Origin: Arion vulgaris
Lineage: Eukaryota; Mollusca; Gastropoda; Stylommatophora; Arionidae
Assembly: GCA_020796225.1 (NCBI GenBank)
Contig: CM036775.1
Location: 10,276,671-10,340,670 of the forward strand
Direction: 5' to 3'
Length of the DNA stretch: 64,000 nucleotides
Within the stretch, counting starts at the first letter, position 1; every line of letters starts with the position of its first letter. Shown here in pieces: positions 46,442-58,800 of this stretch. Under the pieces are notes generated by a model, which searched no databases, was not told the origin of the DNA, and saw only the letters and a list, made by a program, of their open reading frames with translations. The translations under genes and the position numbers were made by a program.

Positions 46442-46767
46442 GGTCACTCCATGTTCTTTCTAACCTAAAAGATATCCGACTGAAAGTTATGATGAAATTC
46501 CAAGTGGAAACCTCAAAAATAAATGTCCATCATTGAATTCTTCACATAATATGGCTGACTGTAATGGCGACTCGATAGGAACAACAAGGCGGTAAGGAAA
46601 ACGTCCTGCCATTGGCCAGTTCCAGTCACATGCCCCATGACCTGGATTTAATTGTATCAAAATGGCAGCCAAAGGAGCAGGATTACAGACTGCCACTTTC
46701 AGAAGTTAACCTCTCGCAGAAAATTCATATCTTCTCTTCTATTATCATGTCGTTAATCGACTTCTAA
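46442..46767. promoter_or_regulatory. Putative bidirectional promoter between MED13 and BLTP2
   Basis: 326 bases separate the two divergent start codons. On the plus strand there is an inverted CCAAT box (ATTGG, 46611-46615) and two YY1-like ATGGC motifs (AATGGCGAC at 46563-46571; AAAATGGCAGCC at 46659-46670). No TATA box sits at an obvious place and no repeat family of the window intrudes. The arrangement is seen in the sequence; promoter function is inferred. Confidence 0.6.
46444..46452 (-). promoter_or_regulatory. Minimal upstream ORF in the MED13 5' leader
   Basis: ATG-GAG-TGA lies two bases upstream of the MED13 start codon. If transcription starts farther upstream, this two-codon uORF would terminate next to the main start and could affect initiation or reinitiation. 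The function is inference. Confidence 0.4.
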
Positions 46768-46826
46768 ATGGCACATTTTATCTGGACAGTTTTGTATATA
46801 GTCATTGGATTCTGGATATTGAGCAG
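46768..46826 (+). CDS. BLTP2: BLTP2 coding exon 1 (signal anchor)
   Basis: Encodes MAHFIWTVLYIVIGFWILS plus two bases, a single hydrophobic segment like the N-terminal anchor of KIAA0100, where an RW pair follows. An in-frame TAA lies immediately upstream of the ATG, fixing the start. The donor is probably AG|GTGGGC at 46827, which is weak. Reading on would give RWAISRDGR before a stop at 46876. The call rests on position, hydrophobicity and in-frame features. Confidence 0.65.
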
Positions 46827-49800
46827 GTGGGCTATTAGTCGAGATGGGCGGGCAAGTGATTGTGAAAACGAAAGTTGAAGAATAGTATATATTATGTGTA
46901 TATATCTATACCCACAAAAAAAAAATCTCAGCAGACGCGATTTATTGAAAACAATTGGGGTATTTAGGGAGGTGTAAATTCAAGAATCTGCATTATATAA
47001 AGAAGGACAAGTGTGAGATTGGAAAATTTTTTATGAAGAAGGTTGTTGGTGAGACAATACATATTTTTAAAAAGGGGAGGCGTTAATTTACGTAAACAAT
47101 TTTAATAATAATAATAGTGACGTCTATCCGAATTGAAATGAGTGTTGCCACTTGTTTGTTGACATATGTTCTATATTACTATAACTCAACTAATATTAGT
47201 AAACACGGAGGCGTTGTTATAATGTAGTTTAGTTTAGTCGTCGGATCACCATCACTGCACGTCGAACAAATTAGTCCATAAGTGCTCCGATCTCTCCTCA
47301 GTATGTCCATCAGCGTGTGGCGACTAACGACACCGGTTCTTTGTTGGTTTACAATTCTTCTTTGTCTGCCAGCATAGCGTTCTTGTCGAGCTACACCACA
47401 CTTAACTTTGAGTTCTTGCAGTCTGGTTAGTGTTGTGGATGCACCGCTATTACGTGAATCATGTACACGCCTCTCTCCCTTAGGGAATTTATAATATCAG
47501 CCTGGTCCATTGCTCGTCCGCTTTGGACAGCAGCCATACCTGCAAGCCATTCCCCCTTACACCTGCATGCCCTGGTACAAAAATAAAACTGATCTTTGTC
47601 AGCTTAGACCTCCCCAGCGATTCTATCCAATGTCTCCTAGCCCATCCTGTTTCAATCTTCCTGAGCATACTCATTGAGTCACTGAGAAAACATGCATGGA
47701 TAAAAGTCTGTGATTCTAGCCAAATCATCGCTTTGGTAACCGCCATGATTTCCATAGTGAGACTGCTTGTAGTCACGGCAAAACCACCACTGTCTTCCTT
47801 CACAACATCACCTCCGACCTGAGCAGTGAAAGCCCACGAGCTCCGCACTTGTCGAATCACCGAACCATCCGTATAAATGATTACATCATGATCAGATGCG
47901 TTCTCAGAAATTAATGCCTGAACCTCTGCCTCCACAACAAGTGGGTTGTGTTGCCTGCATTCTTTATCAAGTTCGATGCATACAGAAAAGGATGTAGCGA
48001 TTGCTCTTGGCACCGTATCCATTCTTCACCGGGATCAATGTCTTCAAGTGTACACACCTGTTCAATACAGTCCTCGGCCTGACCCATCCAAGATTTTCCT
48101 CTTTTTAACCTATTTCCTTTTGTCTCTTTATTTCCAAGTGCAGAGGATGTTGTGTGTCAGCATTGACTCGAAGGTATGCTCGTGCACGGCTCATCAGTAT
48201 TCTATACTCCATAGTAGGATAGTCAAGGAGATAGCGCATCGCCCTGCACGACGTGTCTTTAGTGCAACCAAGTATAATGCGAATCGCCTCGTTCTGTATT
48301 CTTTCCAGTCGTTCTATCTGACTATGACTGAGAGTCAGGATCGCCAGCGCATACTCAAGCACAGAAAGGACCAGACCCTGGTATAAAATACAAAGATGGC
48401 GCTGTTCACAATCCGCCGCAGCCATTACCCTCATCGCCAGCAAACCTTTCCTCGCCTTCATTATCACATGAGCTATGTGTTCCGTAAAAGCTAGACTACG
48501 ATCAAAACGCAACCCCAGGTATTTCATAGACTGAGATCGCTCCACTACCTCTGAACACAAAACCACAGATGGTGTTGGAGTGTTGGATGTGGTTGTTTAA
48601 AGAGAACCATGTCACCGCTGCTTTTGTGGGGTTGACCAATGCTCCTGCTTCAACGCACCATCTACCTATGCGGTCGAGTTCTGACTGAAGTTCCTCCACA
48701 AGCTGTTCTCTATCCTTGCCCTGACGATACACCAACACATCATCTGCATATGACATTGTCCTTCCTCTACCCGTGATCTGCTCTTTTGTGATGCTCACAG
48801 TATAGGCATTGAACAACACCGGAGATAATGGTGACCCTGTGGTAAGCCAGGGTGGATTGTTGTTGCTGATGACGCCCAACTGCCACATTTAAACACTATC
48901 TTTCGCTGGAAGAGGGCGCAAAGATCCAATTGAGGAGGAATGGGCTGATATTGAGTTCAGTCAGCTGCACCATTAAAAATGCAACGGCACTCTATTATAG
49001 GCATCTTCAAGGTCAATTGCAGCAGCACATGTCTCAATGCCCGAGTGAAAACCCTCATAGACATCGTAGGCGAACACCGCTGCGTTACGCCATGTCTCTC
49101 TATATGGACGGACCCTCAAGGGTGGGTGGAAGGAGCGTAACCTCTCTAGTTGGCAGGATATTTTTCTGGCAATTATTTTCTCCAGCAACTTGCCTATTGT
49201 ATTCTGCATGGTGATTACCCGATAGCCCTGAATTTTTGTGTGGTCTTTGCCAGGCTTCGGCAGAGGTACCAGGTAGCTGTGCAACCATTCGTCGTTGATT
49301 ATTGCAGTTGTTATAATAGTGTGCGGGAGTATGGTGAACATAACATTTCAAGGCATCTTACCACTAGTGTCTTCTTATTCGAATGCTCCATTGACTGCCT
49401 CTTGTTAAACCCCTCTTTGTGATTTGTATGTGATCTGAGCCTAAGAGGATTGTACGCTGTGCCAGTTATGAGCCTACACGTAGGCCAGCACATCCGATTT
49501 CTGTGACGCTTTTTATCTACTAGGGTAGCTTCCCTAGGCCTCTACCTCAGTCGCCTCTTAGTTGCCTTGTAGATCGCAGTGTTACTATTCTTTGCTCCCC
49601 TGATGGGCTCCGGCGCCACACAGGCGACCACTAGTGTCAAATGTTAAGAGTTTACCAGTTTTATATGTTGACTCTTTTCACAGTCTTTCATGCCACTACC
49701 TTCTCTTTTTGTCATCCTATCATTCTTTTCCCATTAACTCTGTCTATTGTAGTGATGTATTTCAGCTCTTCAATTTCCTGTGATATGTCCCTAGAAATGA

Positions 49801-52800
49801 TGACTGCCCTTATTTTCCACACTCAATTTTTTATAATGTACATTAGCCCCAGTACTTTCTCATTTTGTCATTACTAGTTGATCAACTGTAAGAAACACAA
49901 TTCTCCAGAAAAATTGAAGTATTGTTCAACTATAAACTGTCTTTACTGCCTGTGTGATACCACTTTTTAGGGTGGTATAGTGGGGAGAGACATGAGCCTG
50001 AGCAATTTAAACATTGGTTTAATCAGTGCAAAACTGTTCAGGTTAGGTTTTTTATTTAGGCTCCAGACAGAAAAAACCAACATTGATGTTAGCAGTGATC
50101 GAACACATTTCTCCCAACTGGAAGTCTGCTATCTAATCCATTCGGCCAGATGCTCCTCGTCTGTTGGAAACACAATTCTTCAGAGAATTGTAGTAATGAC
50201 CGACTGTAGGAAACATCAATTTCTACCGAAAGGTACCTGTTTGTGGGGCTTCGTGGTTAAACCGGTTGCTATGTGTTCCGGCGGTCGTGGGTTAGAACCT
50301 GCACCGCTCTGTTCAGGAGAGAATCTTTTTCATAGATCCAAAGGATTGTTGCAGGAGTTATGGACTTTGTGCTTTATGTGATGCTCTCAGTAGGTGGCGT
50401 GCCATGTCTGCGGAGACGAGCTGAGCCATATGGGGAAGCCCAGTGTAATGAAGTCAAAACTATCATCTATATTCTCTGAGAATTAGTGACTCGGTCTATA
50501 AACCCCGACGTTCTGAGTTCGAATCACGCTGCGGACAGTTTGGTTGCAAATTGTTGCGCATGGATTTTTACAAAAGGACAATGGCACCACCCGTTCACAA
50601 AGCAATGGCAAACTACTGAACGTAATAATGCCTAGAAAAATCACAAACAGCGTCAAAAGCTGGGGTTGATTTGCAAAGTCCTGTAAAGGATACGCAATTA
50701 ACTTTTTAATCACTGGTGCTGCACCCAGGTTGTTAACTAGAAAAGTTAGGACAACCAATAGTAATCATTTTATTTGTTATTCTTCTGTTAGTCTTGAGAT
50801 CACAGCCCATGTAGCTTCATTCAATGAACAATATGATTCTCTTTATGTCATACATAGAACACCCCCTCATTTTCAGATGTGAATGCACGTCTTCCAAGGT
50901 TGTACGGTCTAACTCCTTCCCCACACACAAATATCCAATATTCAGATAAGAGTGTAGTTATCTTCCCTTTCTCTTTTCAACTCCCCATCCCATATGTGAG
51001 CGCTGTTTATGACACATACCGGAGTAGTTGCATAGCAGAAGTTGATTGCAAAAGAAGAAGAAGGTGATAACCACTTTCTATTTATGAAATAACAATAGGT
51101 AATCTCTCTCTCTCTCTTTGCCTTTTACCCCGGGTTGGGGCATAGGCCCTCAACCAACTCATGCCAAGTCTTCCTATCTCTAGCTATCTCCTGCAGCTCC
51201 CTCCAGCTCTTCTTTATATTGTTGATCTCCACCTCCAAATCTGGTCTCCATGTATTTCTCTGCCTCCCTTCTTTCGCTGTCCCTGCGGGTTCCAGGCAAG
51301 GACTCTTCTTGTTATATTCCCTCCGGTTTTCGCAAAGTGTGTCCTATCCAGCGCCAGCATCTTTTTTTAACCTGTTCGTTCACTGGAATCTGTCTTGTTC
51401 TCTCCATAAGTTCCTCATTTGTGACCCTATCATACCATCTTATTCCCTCTATTCTGCGCAGACACCAGTTGATGAATGTTTGCAATTTATGCGCTATTAT
51501 TTTAGTTGTTCTCCATGTTTCTGACCCATACAGTAGAACTGCTTTAACATTAGAGTTAACAATAGGTAATAGTTACCTTCTATTTATGAATTATCCTGTA
51601 ATTGTTACGTTTCCTGCTAAGGGTGTTGGTATGTGTCTAATGGTTCTTGCAGTAGATATCTGGATGTTGATTGTATCTTTGTTTGCAAGGTGGCTTCTCG
51701 CTGGCAAACATTCATGCTTTCCCAAGTGTGTCTGTACATTGCTAGTTTTCAGTATATTTCTGTGAAGTGCTGGATATTTGAGTGTATGTGTTATTTAAAG
51801 GCCAAGCACTTAGTGTTATGTTTGTGATAGACTGATATTTTAGTTATGTGTGATTTTTTTTTTTTCCAGTGAGCTTGGTATTTTGCTTTTTGCTGGTACA
51901 TGGACACCAGAAACGGAATCTGTGGCTTTTTTTCTGCACATCGGATCTAGATTACTGCTTCTTCCAGAGTATCAATCGTTAGTGTTGATTCCACTGTCTA
52001 GTTTCAGAATTAATCCATGATAATTGTATACTGTTCTAGGGTGTTGCTTAGTGATCAATGGTCTGAAGAGATATCTGGAATATCTTGAGGTTTGCAAGGT
52101 GGGTTTTAAGCTTTGCAAAGTTCAGAATGAACCTCACAAGCATGTGTCTGTACATGTGGCAAGTTTATCAGTATATTTCGTAGGCTGATATTTTGTGTAT
52201 TGTGTGATAGGCGTATCTGGTATGTTTGTGATAGACGGATATTTTAGTGTAGTGTGTGTTTTTCCAGAAAGCTTGGTTCAGTTGCTCATGGACCCGTAAA
52301 CTGGAATCTGTGGTTTCTGCATCGGAATTGAACGCACACAAGGATAGTCACCGAGTCAGCACCTGCAGCGGATCGGTGTGTGATGCTTAGTGTCATGGTG
52401 TCTGATAGGCTGGGATATCTGTACAAGTGGTAAGCTTGGCTAGTGTATCTCTGAGTGGCTGGGATATCTTTGTGTATCGTGTGTGAAGGACGATCTTAGT
52501 ATATTATGTGTGAGGGACTGAACTTTCCTAGTATGTGAGGTGTGTATATTGTATATGTTGTTCTGTCTTTATTTCTTTTCTCAAATCCTGTTTTGCATCA
52601 CAGCATCAGGATAAGAAGAGATGTCTAGAACAAGCCCTTGTGTCTTCTTCTTCTCTTCCACCATTTACCTCTTTATAGAAGTGTTGGGGGTGAAACGTAG
52701 TGATCTTGTGTGTGCTTTATTTAAGTCACTTTGTAAGATGATATTCATGTTCGTAAGGCTGTTCTTGATGCCGTCGCTCCATCTTTGCGTGGTCTTCCTC

Positions 52801-55800
52801 TTGCTTTGTACTCATTATACTTTTGTGTGTGGCTCTCTGTGGTAGGCGATACCAGGGCATTCTGGTCAGGTGTCCAAACCATTTAATCTGTTGTTCTTTT
52901 ATGAATTGCATGACTGGTTTCACATCCAGTCTCCTACTGATTTCTTCATTTCTAATTTTGTCTCTTATTGTCACACCTGCAGCTCTTCTAAGACACCTCA
53001 TCTCTGTCGTTATGATTTTCCGCTCATTACCTGCTGTTATTGGCCATGTTTGACACTAGTAACATAGTGTTGGCCAGAAAATCGTTCATATGAGATTTGC
53101 TATAGTTGTTAGCGGTATATCTTTATGTGACAACAGTGGTGTTAACTGTCCCAGTACTTGGTTAGTTTTTGTGCAACGATTGCTGATTTCGCTATCGATA
53201 CTTCCATCTGCTGTGAAAATTGCTCCTAAGTATTTGGCCTCAATTGTTTGTTTTATGTCTACATTCTGGAGTTTTATTGGAAGGCTTTCTGGTTGTCTAC
53301 TTATTGCCATTGTCTGTCTTTATTATATTTATTTTCATGTTGTACTCCTCACCCTTGATGTTAGCTAAGCTCAAATGTTTCTGGAGAGATTCTTCATTTG
53401 CGTGCTCTTCATAAATTGTGTCTTTCTTCGCCTCTATTATCTCTGAGGTCCACCTTTTCCAGGGCCGGCGTTTTGCTTTATATCCATTGTATCGAAGCAA
53501 CATTATTCTTTGAGATGCATTGTCTGCTGTTTTTCTGCTTATGTGGCTGAACCATTTAATTTGTTGTTTCTTAATGAAGTTCAGTACTGACGTTGTACCA
53601 ACTTTTTTCTGATGTCTTCATTTCTCAACCGATCTCTTCTTGATACTCCCAGCATTCTGAGGAGACACTTCATCTCTGTCATGACTAGTTTACTCCTATC
53701 ATTTAATGTCAGCGTCCATGTTTGGCACTGATAGCATAATGTAGGGAGAAAGATTATGCAGTGACTTGTTTTCTTCTATTGTTTGATGTCATCCAGGTTT
53801 GGCATAATGTTGGGAGAAAGATTGTGTTACGACTAGTTTTATTCTATCATTTGATGTCAGCGTCCATGTTTGGCACCGATAGCATAATGTGGGAAGAAAG
53901 ATTATGCAGTGACTAGTTTTCTTCTATCGTTTGATGTCAGCGTCCATGTTTGGCACTGATAGCTCTTCTCTTCTTCTTTGCGTTCGTTCTTTACGATCAA
54001 TTTTAATCACTCTTTGTCATATGTTTGATCTTTGCCAAAAACGTGTATACGTTGCACATTGGTTTGGTAGGCCCCTAAATGCATAGACTTCTACACGCTT
54101 AGGACACATGCATCCGATTTCAGCCAAACCTCCTTAGTCGCCTCTTACGACATGCATGGCAGGTAACAGTGGTTCTATTCTTTACACCCCAAATTTGGGC
54201 CCCGGTAACCACTCGGGCCAGCACTGATAGCATTATGTAGGAAGAAAGATTATGCAGTGACTAGTTTTCTTCTATTGTTTGGGTCAGCGTCCATGTTTGG
54301 CACTTATAGCAGAATGTAGGAAGAAAGATTTCATATGTTGTTGTACTTGTTCATTATCTTGCTGTGTATGTATATATATGTATCAGTAGCAGGCACCTTT
54401 TGATTGACATGCTTTCTCTTGTGTCTCTCACTTTAGGAGCTGGAGAAGATATGGTTGTCTAGTTCGTTGTTTAACCCAGATGTCAGGTATGTTTGTTAGT
54501 GTACTCACTGGGTCACTAGGTCAATGTATAACTATGTCTATGTATAACTAGAAAATGTATAACTAGGTCAATGGTTTTTTTAGGTTTTTTTCCAATCCAG
54601 AAACACTTGAGCTGAAAGCTCTTCGGCTCGGTGTCATGGACATCGTAACACTTCGGTTTGGTGCCACGAACACCATAAATCTGGGGAACCTGTGGCTTTT
54701 CTGCCAGTCTGCGGAATTGAACCCGCACTCACAGAGGACTTGTCACCCGTAGTCCAACGCGCTACGAACACGCTGGGCAGATGGGCAAGGTCAATGTTTA
54801 ACTAGGTCAATGTATAACCAGTGACTAGGTCAATGTGTAACTAGGTGAATGTGTAACTAGGTCAATGTATAACCAGTGGCTAGGTCAATGTATAACTAGT
54901 GGCTAGGTCAGTGTATAAATAGTAACTAGGTCAGTGTATAAATAGTAACTAGGTCAAAGTATAGCTAGTAACTAGGTCAAAGTATAACTGACTGATGCTC
55001 GTCCATCACGGGTGATGATGACCATACAAATTTTCATCCATTGGAATGTAGTTCGTTATGTTTGTCTGTGTGTGCGTAGATGACTAGTGAGCCCGATACG
55101 GGCTTGAAATGTTCTTGTACAGTGTGGGCAAGGTATACTTGCACTTGTGATGTATGTTTGATGGATGGATGAAATGGTGACTTGCGCGATGATTTGGTTT
55201 AAAGTGAGAAAGAGCTGCGCAGTTCGTCGATCTCACTCTCTCACCCAATTTTATCCCTTGACTAGATCAACTTGATTGTCACTGACTCGCTGTTGATTGT
55301 CACTGACTTGTTGATTGTCACTGACTCGCTGTTGATTTTCACTGACTCGTTGTTCTACCCACTTGCTGTTGATTCTCACTGACTCGCTGTTGATTGTCAC
55401 TGACTCGCTGTTGCTTATCACTGACTTGCTGTTGATTTTCACAGACTCGTTGTTGTTCTACCCACTTGCTGTGGACGACCACATGTTTATGTTAAAAGAG
55501 CATGTGTATTGTAGTAGTAAAAGATTAAGTGCATTGTATTGTTGTGTTGCCTTTGCGAAAACCAGAGGGGAATATAACAAGAAGGGTCCTTGCCTGGAAT
55601 CCACAGGGACAGCGAAAGAAAGGGAGGCCGAGAAATACATGGAGACGAGATTTGGAGGCGGAGATCAACAATATAAAGAAGAGCTGGAGGGAGCTGCAGG
55701 AGATAGCTAGAGATAGGAAGACTTGGCATGAGTTGGTTGAGGGCCTATGCCCCAATCCGTGGTAAAAGGCAAAAAGAGAGAGAAGAGAGATTGTTGTGTT

Positions 55801-58800
55801 GCGCCCGAGTGGTTACCGGGCCCAAATTTGGGGTGTAAATAATAGAACCACTGTTACCTGCCATGCGTGTCGTAAGAGGCGACTAAGGAGGTTTGGCTGA
55901 AATCGGATGCATGTGTCTGCTAGGGAATGCTAACCCAAAACAAATGCTTGCAGAAAACGGATGCACCAGGCCATAAGGCGCATAACATGGTGCATCGACC
56001 CCTCACAATGAGGAATGAGATAACGGATACTACGGTCGCCAATCTGCCTCGGAGATTTAGCCATGCAGTAAGAATGTCAGACCTACCATCACAAGGGTGG
56101 CCAAAACTTATTGTGGGAAGAGGTCGGCACAAACAGGGAAGCAGAAATCATAGGCATTATATCCTATAGTTGCCCCAAGTGGTTACTGGGGCCCAAATTT
56201 GGGGTGTAAAGAATAGAACCACTGTTACCTGCCACACATGTCGTAAAGGCGACTAAGGAGGTTTGGCTGAAATCGGATGCACGTGTCCTAAATGTGTAGA
56301 AATCTATGCGTTTAGGGATTGACCAAACCAATGTGCAACGTATACACGTTCTTGGCAAAGATCAAAGATATCACAAAGAGTGATTAAAATTGATCGTAAG
56401 AAACGAAGAAGAAGAAGAAGATATCCTACAGAACTGCCCCAGTATGCAGACTTGAGAAGAAAGAGGTGGCCCACTTACACTAGCATCCAAGACAAACTGT
56501 ATGGCGTGGCTGACAATCTGAGGCAGAGGACTGCCTTTATTAGAGAATCCGAAATCCCAATCTAGTGAGAACGCAGAAGACAAACTGTATGGCGTGGCTG
56601 ACAATCTGAGGCAGAGGGCTGCCTTTATTAGAGAATCCAAAATCCCAATCTAGTGAGAATGCAGAAGAAGAAGTATTGTTGTATTGTGTATGGTAGCAGT
56701 ACTGAAGTTGTTTTTGTGTGTGGCAATATCAGTTTTATAACCCCTTGTTTCTCAACCTCGGATATGAGAAATGTTGTTATCGTATCCACAGAAAACCGAT
56801 TGTTATATGCATAGAAGATATCCGAATCCAGGTCGATGTTAGCAGTCATGGAGACGTCCGGCTGGACGAGAGAGGGAGGACGACAGCACCGCAGAGTCAA
56901 CCTCTTACACATCTCATCAACAGGATTCTCTCATTTGGATCCGTGAGTCATGCTGTGTTATATTGTCACATGACTTGGTGAGACTGTTGATTTCTACTCA
57001 TTGTTATTTCTACATGACTCACTGTTATTTCTACTGACTCATTGTTATTTCTACTGACTCACTGTTATTTCTACTGACTCACTGTTATTTCTGCTGACTC
57101 ACTGTTATTTCTACAGACTCCCTGTTATTTCTACTGACTCACTGTTATTTCTGCTGACTCATTGTTATTTCTGCTGACTCACTGTTATTTCTACTGACTC
57201 ATTGTTATTTCTGCTGACTCACTGTTATTTCTACTGACTTATTGTTATTTCTACTGACTCACCGTTATTTTTATAGACTCACTGTTGTTGTTCCACCCTT
57301 GACTGACTGTTGTTCCACCCCTGACTGACTATTGTTCTACCCACTGACTGTGTATTGTTCTACCCACTGACTGTATTGTTCTACCCACTGACTGACTATT
57401 GTTCTACCCACTGACTGACTATTGTTCTACCCACTGACTGACTGTTGTTCTACCCACTGACTGACTATTGTTCTACCCACTGACTGACTATTGTTCTACC
57501 CACTGAACAGTACGGAGGACTTCGTGTCCATAATGTTACAGTCATGTTGCTGAAGACTATGGTCCCAGACTGTCTCATTCACTTCTCCAGTCCAGAGATC
57601 TGTGTGGATATCAGTGCTAGCAGTGACAGGTGAGTCAGGTGTCTGGAACAGGTGAGTCAGGTGTCTGGGAGAAGTGATGTATATGTGTGACATGTGAGTC
57701 AGGTGTCTCTGACAGGTGTCTGTGACAGGTGTGTGATGTGTTTGGAAGAAGTGACATGTATATGTAGGACAGGTGAGTCAAGTGTCTGACAGGTGAGTGA
57801 TGTGTTTGGGAGAAGTGACGAATATGTGTGACAGGTGAGTCATGTGCCTGTGACAGGTGTCTGTGACAGGTGTGTGATGTGTTTGGGAGAAGTGACAGGT
57901 GAGTGTATGCCTGTGACAGGTGATTGATGTATATGTAAGATGTTGTTCTTGTCTGTCCACAGATATGAGTTGTGTCTTAATGTCAACAACTTTAGTTGTA
58001 AGGCACTGCGGAGTTCTGAGGTGAGTTATTACTTTGTATCTGGTAACTTGTCACACAGTCATGGAGCAGCCATTACACAGTCATCACACAGCCGTCACAC
58101 AGTTGTCGCACAGCCGCCACACAGTTGTCGCACAGCCGCCACACAGTTGATGTACATGTTTATAGTTGACATCAAAATAACTATGCAGTAGATCCCTGGA
58201 CATTCAAATACACCCGCACCCGAGTGGTTACCAGGCCCCATATTTGGGGTGTAAAGAATAGAACCACTGTTACCTGCACGCATGTCATAAGAGGCGACTA
58301 AGGAGGTTTGGTTGAAATCAGATGCACATGTCCTAAATGTGTAGAAGTCTATGCGTTTAGGGCCTACCAAACTAATGTGCAATGTATACACATTCTTGGC
58401 AAAGATCAAACATATCACAAAGAATGATTAAAATTGGTCGTAAAGAACAACGCAAAGAAGAAGAAATACACTCGAAATGATAAAGCAGATAGACTAGCCA
58501 AGAAAGGGTCAACACAAGAACAACTAATCATGGCAACAACTCTCCGTACAGCAAAGCAAATCCTAGCGACAACAAATAAAGAAATGTGGTTGAACATATG
58601 GGCCATGGGAGACATGGAAAGAGAGGTTGTTTTTTTTGTTTTTTTCGATCCAGAAGCACTTGAGCTTTTCAGCTCTTCGGCTCGGTGCTATGCACATCGT
58701 AACCCTTCGGTGCCACGAACACTGTAAATCTGGGGAATCTGTGGCTTTTTCTGCCATCCGGAAATTGAACCCGCGCACAGAGGGATAGTCACCCGTAGTC

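Noticed and set aside
46487..46696. 69-codon minus-strand frame upstream of MED13
   Set aside because: It lies in the shared promoter interval, shows no MED13 similarity and is not in a position to extend the N-terminus.
47489..49341. Intact retrotransposon or host gene antisense to BLTP2
   Set aside because: RT and RNase H motifs are clear, but the frames break several times and the 5' end with the endonuclease is missing.
50879..51067. 62-codon plus-strand frame NARLPRLYGLTPSPH after a TTTCAG
   Set aside because: Does not resemble BLTP2, ends in a KRRRR run encoded by an AAGAAGAAG tail typical of retroposons here.
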